Origin: Dinoroseobacter sp.
GTDB lineage: Bacteria > Pseudomonadota > Alphaproteobacteria > Rhodobacterales > Rhodobacteraceae
NCBI GenBank assembly: GCA_030066795.1
Contig: JASJAW010000014.1
Location: forward strand, 34,797-98,796
Direction of reading: 5' to 3'
DNA: 64,000 bases
Each line of letters opens with the position of its first letter. Within the stretch, counting starts at the first letter, position 1. Positions 62,529-64,000 of the stretch are shown piece after piece. The position numbers were made by a program, and so were the translations under genes. The notes below the pieces were generated by a model. The model saw only the letters and a list, made by a program, of their open reading frames with translations. It was not told the DNA's origin and ran no database searches.

Positions 62529-62606
62529 AAGTCCAGCTTTAATACCAAAGGCAGACCACAGAACAAGTATTGATGGTTCCGTTTTGAACGCCAGAGGGAG
62601 AATTTC

Positions 62607-63803
62607 ATGCAATGGCATCTGAAGGAAAGTGCATGTGCAGGTAGCATAATCGCTGCGTTGGCAATTGGAACGGCGACCGCGCAAGAGCAATTGCCAAAAG
62701 GCCGCGAGGCAGTTGAGATCAAGGATGGGGTCTACCCTGCGAGCTACTTCCCAAATACGGAAATCCTTGGTGAACAGGAGATGCGTATCACCGCGCTGGG
62801 CACTGGGATGCCAAACCAGACAAAGGCAGCCGTCTCGATTTCGTTCCTCGTCGAATTGGGCAATGGCGACAAGTTCATCTTCGATATTGGCTCTGGAGCG
62901 AACGGAAACCTTTTTTCGCTGCGGCCGGACTTCGAGCAAATCGACAAGATTTTCGTAAGCCATTTGCACGTGGATCATGTTGGCGATTTCATGGGCCTTC
63001 ACGTGGGCGGATGGTTGTCAGGCCGTTATACACCGCTACGAGTGTTCGCGCCGTCGGGGTCCACGCCAGAGCTCGGAATAAAGTCTTATGTTGACGGAAT
63101 GCAGCAGGCTTATGCGTGGGACCTTCAGACCCGAACCGGTGCACTCCCGGACGAGGGCGCAAAAATCGAAGTGACCGAATTCGACTACCTTCAGGAGAAC
63201 GAAATCGTCTATCAGGAGAATGGCGTCACCATTCGGTCGTGGCCCGCGATTCACAGTCTGGACGGTTCGGTCAGCTATTCCCTGGAATGGAACGACTTAA
63301 AGTACGTCTTTGGCGGAGACACCTATCCAAACAAGTGGTATGTGGAGTATGCGAAGGGTGCTGATCTTGCCTCGCATGAGGCATTCCTACCACATGATGC
63401 GTTGGCACCCTATTTCGGGTGGGACTTGTCGCAAGCTACCTACGTCGCAACTCGCGTGCATACAGAACCCGCTGCCTTCGGCAAGGTCATGTCGGAAGTC
63501 CAGCCACGCATGGCCTTGGGTTGCCACTCTGTCTTGTCGCCCGAGAACTATCAGGCGATCCTCGAAGGTGTCCGCACGACCTACGACGGGCCGCTGACGC
63601 TCGCGCGCGATCTGCAAGTCATCAACATCACCAAGGACCAAATAGTGGTACGCGAAGCATCGGTCGACGACTACGCACTGCCGCCAGCGGTCAGCCAAGC
63701 CTACATCGACGCCCCACGTTCAGAAGAGAAATCACCGTCTGATCAGGTACTGTCGGGCAAATGGGAAGGCTACACACCACCTCCGATGCCGGATGGGAAT
63801 TGA
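62607..63803 (+). CDS. Exported MBL-fold metallo-hydrolase
   Basis: A 398-residue metallo-beta-lactamase-fold protein with a signal peptide (ends near TATAQEQ). The metal site HLHVDHVGD (about residues 113-121) is intact; DIGSGANGN is the upstream loop, FGGDTYPNKWYV and the late GCHSVLS provide further ligands. It resembles RNase Z-like/arylsulfatase-like MBL proteins. The reaction is unknown. It is likely repressed by the adjacent TetR protein. Confidence 0.9.
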   Translation: MQWHLKESACAGSIIAALAIGTATAQEQLPKGREAVEIKDGVYPASYFPNTEILGEQEMRITALGTGMPNQTKAAVSISFLVELGNGDKFIFDIGSGANGNLFSLRPDFEQIDKIFVSHLHVDHVGDFMGLHVGGWLSGRYTPLRVFAPSGSTPELGIKSYVDGMQQAYAWDLQTRTGALPDEGAKIEVTEFDYLQENEIVYQENGVTIRSWPAIHSLDGSVSYSLEWNDLKYVFGGDTYPNKWYVEYAKGADLASHEAFLPHDALAPYFGWDLSQATYVATRVHTEPAAFGKVMSEVQPRMALGCHSVLSPENYQAILEGVRTTYDGPLTLARDLQVINITKDQIVVREASVDDYALPPAVSQAYIDAPRSEEKSPSDQVLSGKWEGYTPPPMPDGN

Positions 63804-63932
63804 CCGTCCATCTGAGTTCTTGATGGACTCTTGTCACACTTGATCCGAACAGCAGCTAACTGCTGATTGTGTTGAAGAAGTCGGTCTTGAGATCGCTTTA
63901 CTGGTCCGGCCGTGCGGGTTCCGGCCGGGCTT
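63804..63932. other. Gap to the window edge, possibly IS end
   Basis: About 130 bp between the MBL gene and the apparent transposase tail. No gene seen. The terminal inverted repeat of the element would be expected here, but I could not define it because the other end is outside. Confidence 0.35.
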
Positions 63933-64000
63933 TCAGGCGGGAGCCGACACGCCAGGGATCAACTTCGCGAGTTTCCGGAGGTTTTGGGCGGTTGCTGCGA
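63933..64000 (-). mobile_element. C-terminal end of an IS transposase, cut by window edge
   Basis: Read leftward from the window edge: AATAQNLRKLAKLIPGVSAP then a stop at 63933-63935. The phrase TAQNLRKLAKL is typical of the last helix of IS5/IS1182-type transposases in Rhodobacterales (from memory). Only 21 codons are visible, so the family call is tentative. Confidence 0.55.

Overview
The window looks like a chromosomal segment from an aerobic anoxygenic phototroph of the Roseobacter group (Rhodobacterales, Alphaproteobacteria). The evidence is the gene content: a complete light-harvesting-2 operon (pucB, pucA, pucC), a CcmF-G-H-I cytochrome c maturation cluster, the hemD / mitofilin-like / hemY cluster, a TRAP transporter operon, an Mrp antiporter with fused A/B subunits, and PpsR-like and FnrL-like operator sequences. 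Most of the DNA is GC-rich; an obvious AT-rich tract lies at about 43.4-45.4 kb.

Layout. 1-1646: a cut-off acyl-CoA synthetase. 1964-6574: a thiol-redox block (HMA-like small protein, DsbA, L,D-transpeptidase, a second DsbA-like protein with a doubtful N-terminus, and an ScsB/DsbD-type transmembrane reductase). 6578-10799: ccmFGHI, transcribed leftward. 11000-13731: the leftward tsaD-gpsA-yciI-EVE operon, divergent from 13777-17491 hemD / mitofilin-like / hemY. A strong hairpin at 17517-17552 separates this from the leftward LH2 operon at 17571-20751, whose last gene encodes a 374-residue protein with thirteen 15-residue repeats. 21308-24716: cytochrome c, an unknown secreted protein, UspA and Hsp20, with three FNR-type boxes nearby. 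25290-31211: mnhA/B-C-D-E-F-G. 31297-35869: GST, FAD amine oxidase-like protein, fructosamine-kinase-like protein, zinc ADH, CIA30-like protein. 35976-41677: two similar divergent units, each with a LysR regulator facing an F420-reductase-like protein and SDR genes.

41.8-45.4 kb is a decayed, partly foreign region: remains of a DUF900-type hydrolase and an S41 peptidase, AT-rich DNA and one sulfotransferase, ending next to tRNA-Thr(CGT). Then come a phospholipase D-like lipoprotein, an ABC1/UbiB-like kinase, a HTH plus PBP-like regulator with a tungstate-type ABC transporter (50013-52359), and a catabolic operon (52525-59229) combining BKACE, TRAP transporter, amidase, a 53-residue membrane protein and a D-2-hydroxyacid dehydrogenase. 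The right end holds an alpha/beta hydrolase, a SnoaL-like protein, AraC and TetR regulators, an MBL-fold hydrolase behind a palindromic operator, and the tail of an apparent IS transposase at the very edge.

How it fits together: Ccm, the redox proteins, the cytochrome, hem genes and LH2 all serve electron transfer and tetrapyrrole-dependent energy capture. The least explained element is the repeat protein translationally coupled to pucC. The LH2 alpha chain also deserves attention: it has Phe44-Leu45, as in blue-shifted LH2 complexes, and a long C-terminal extension.
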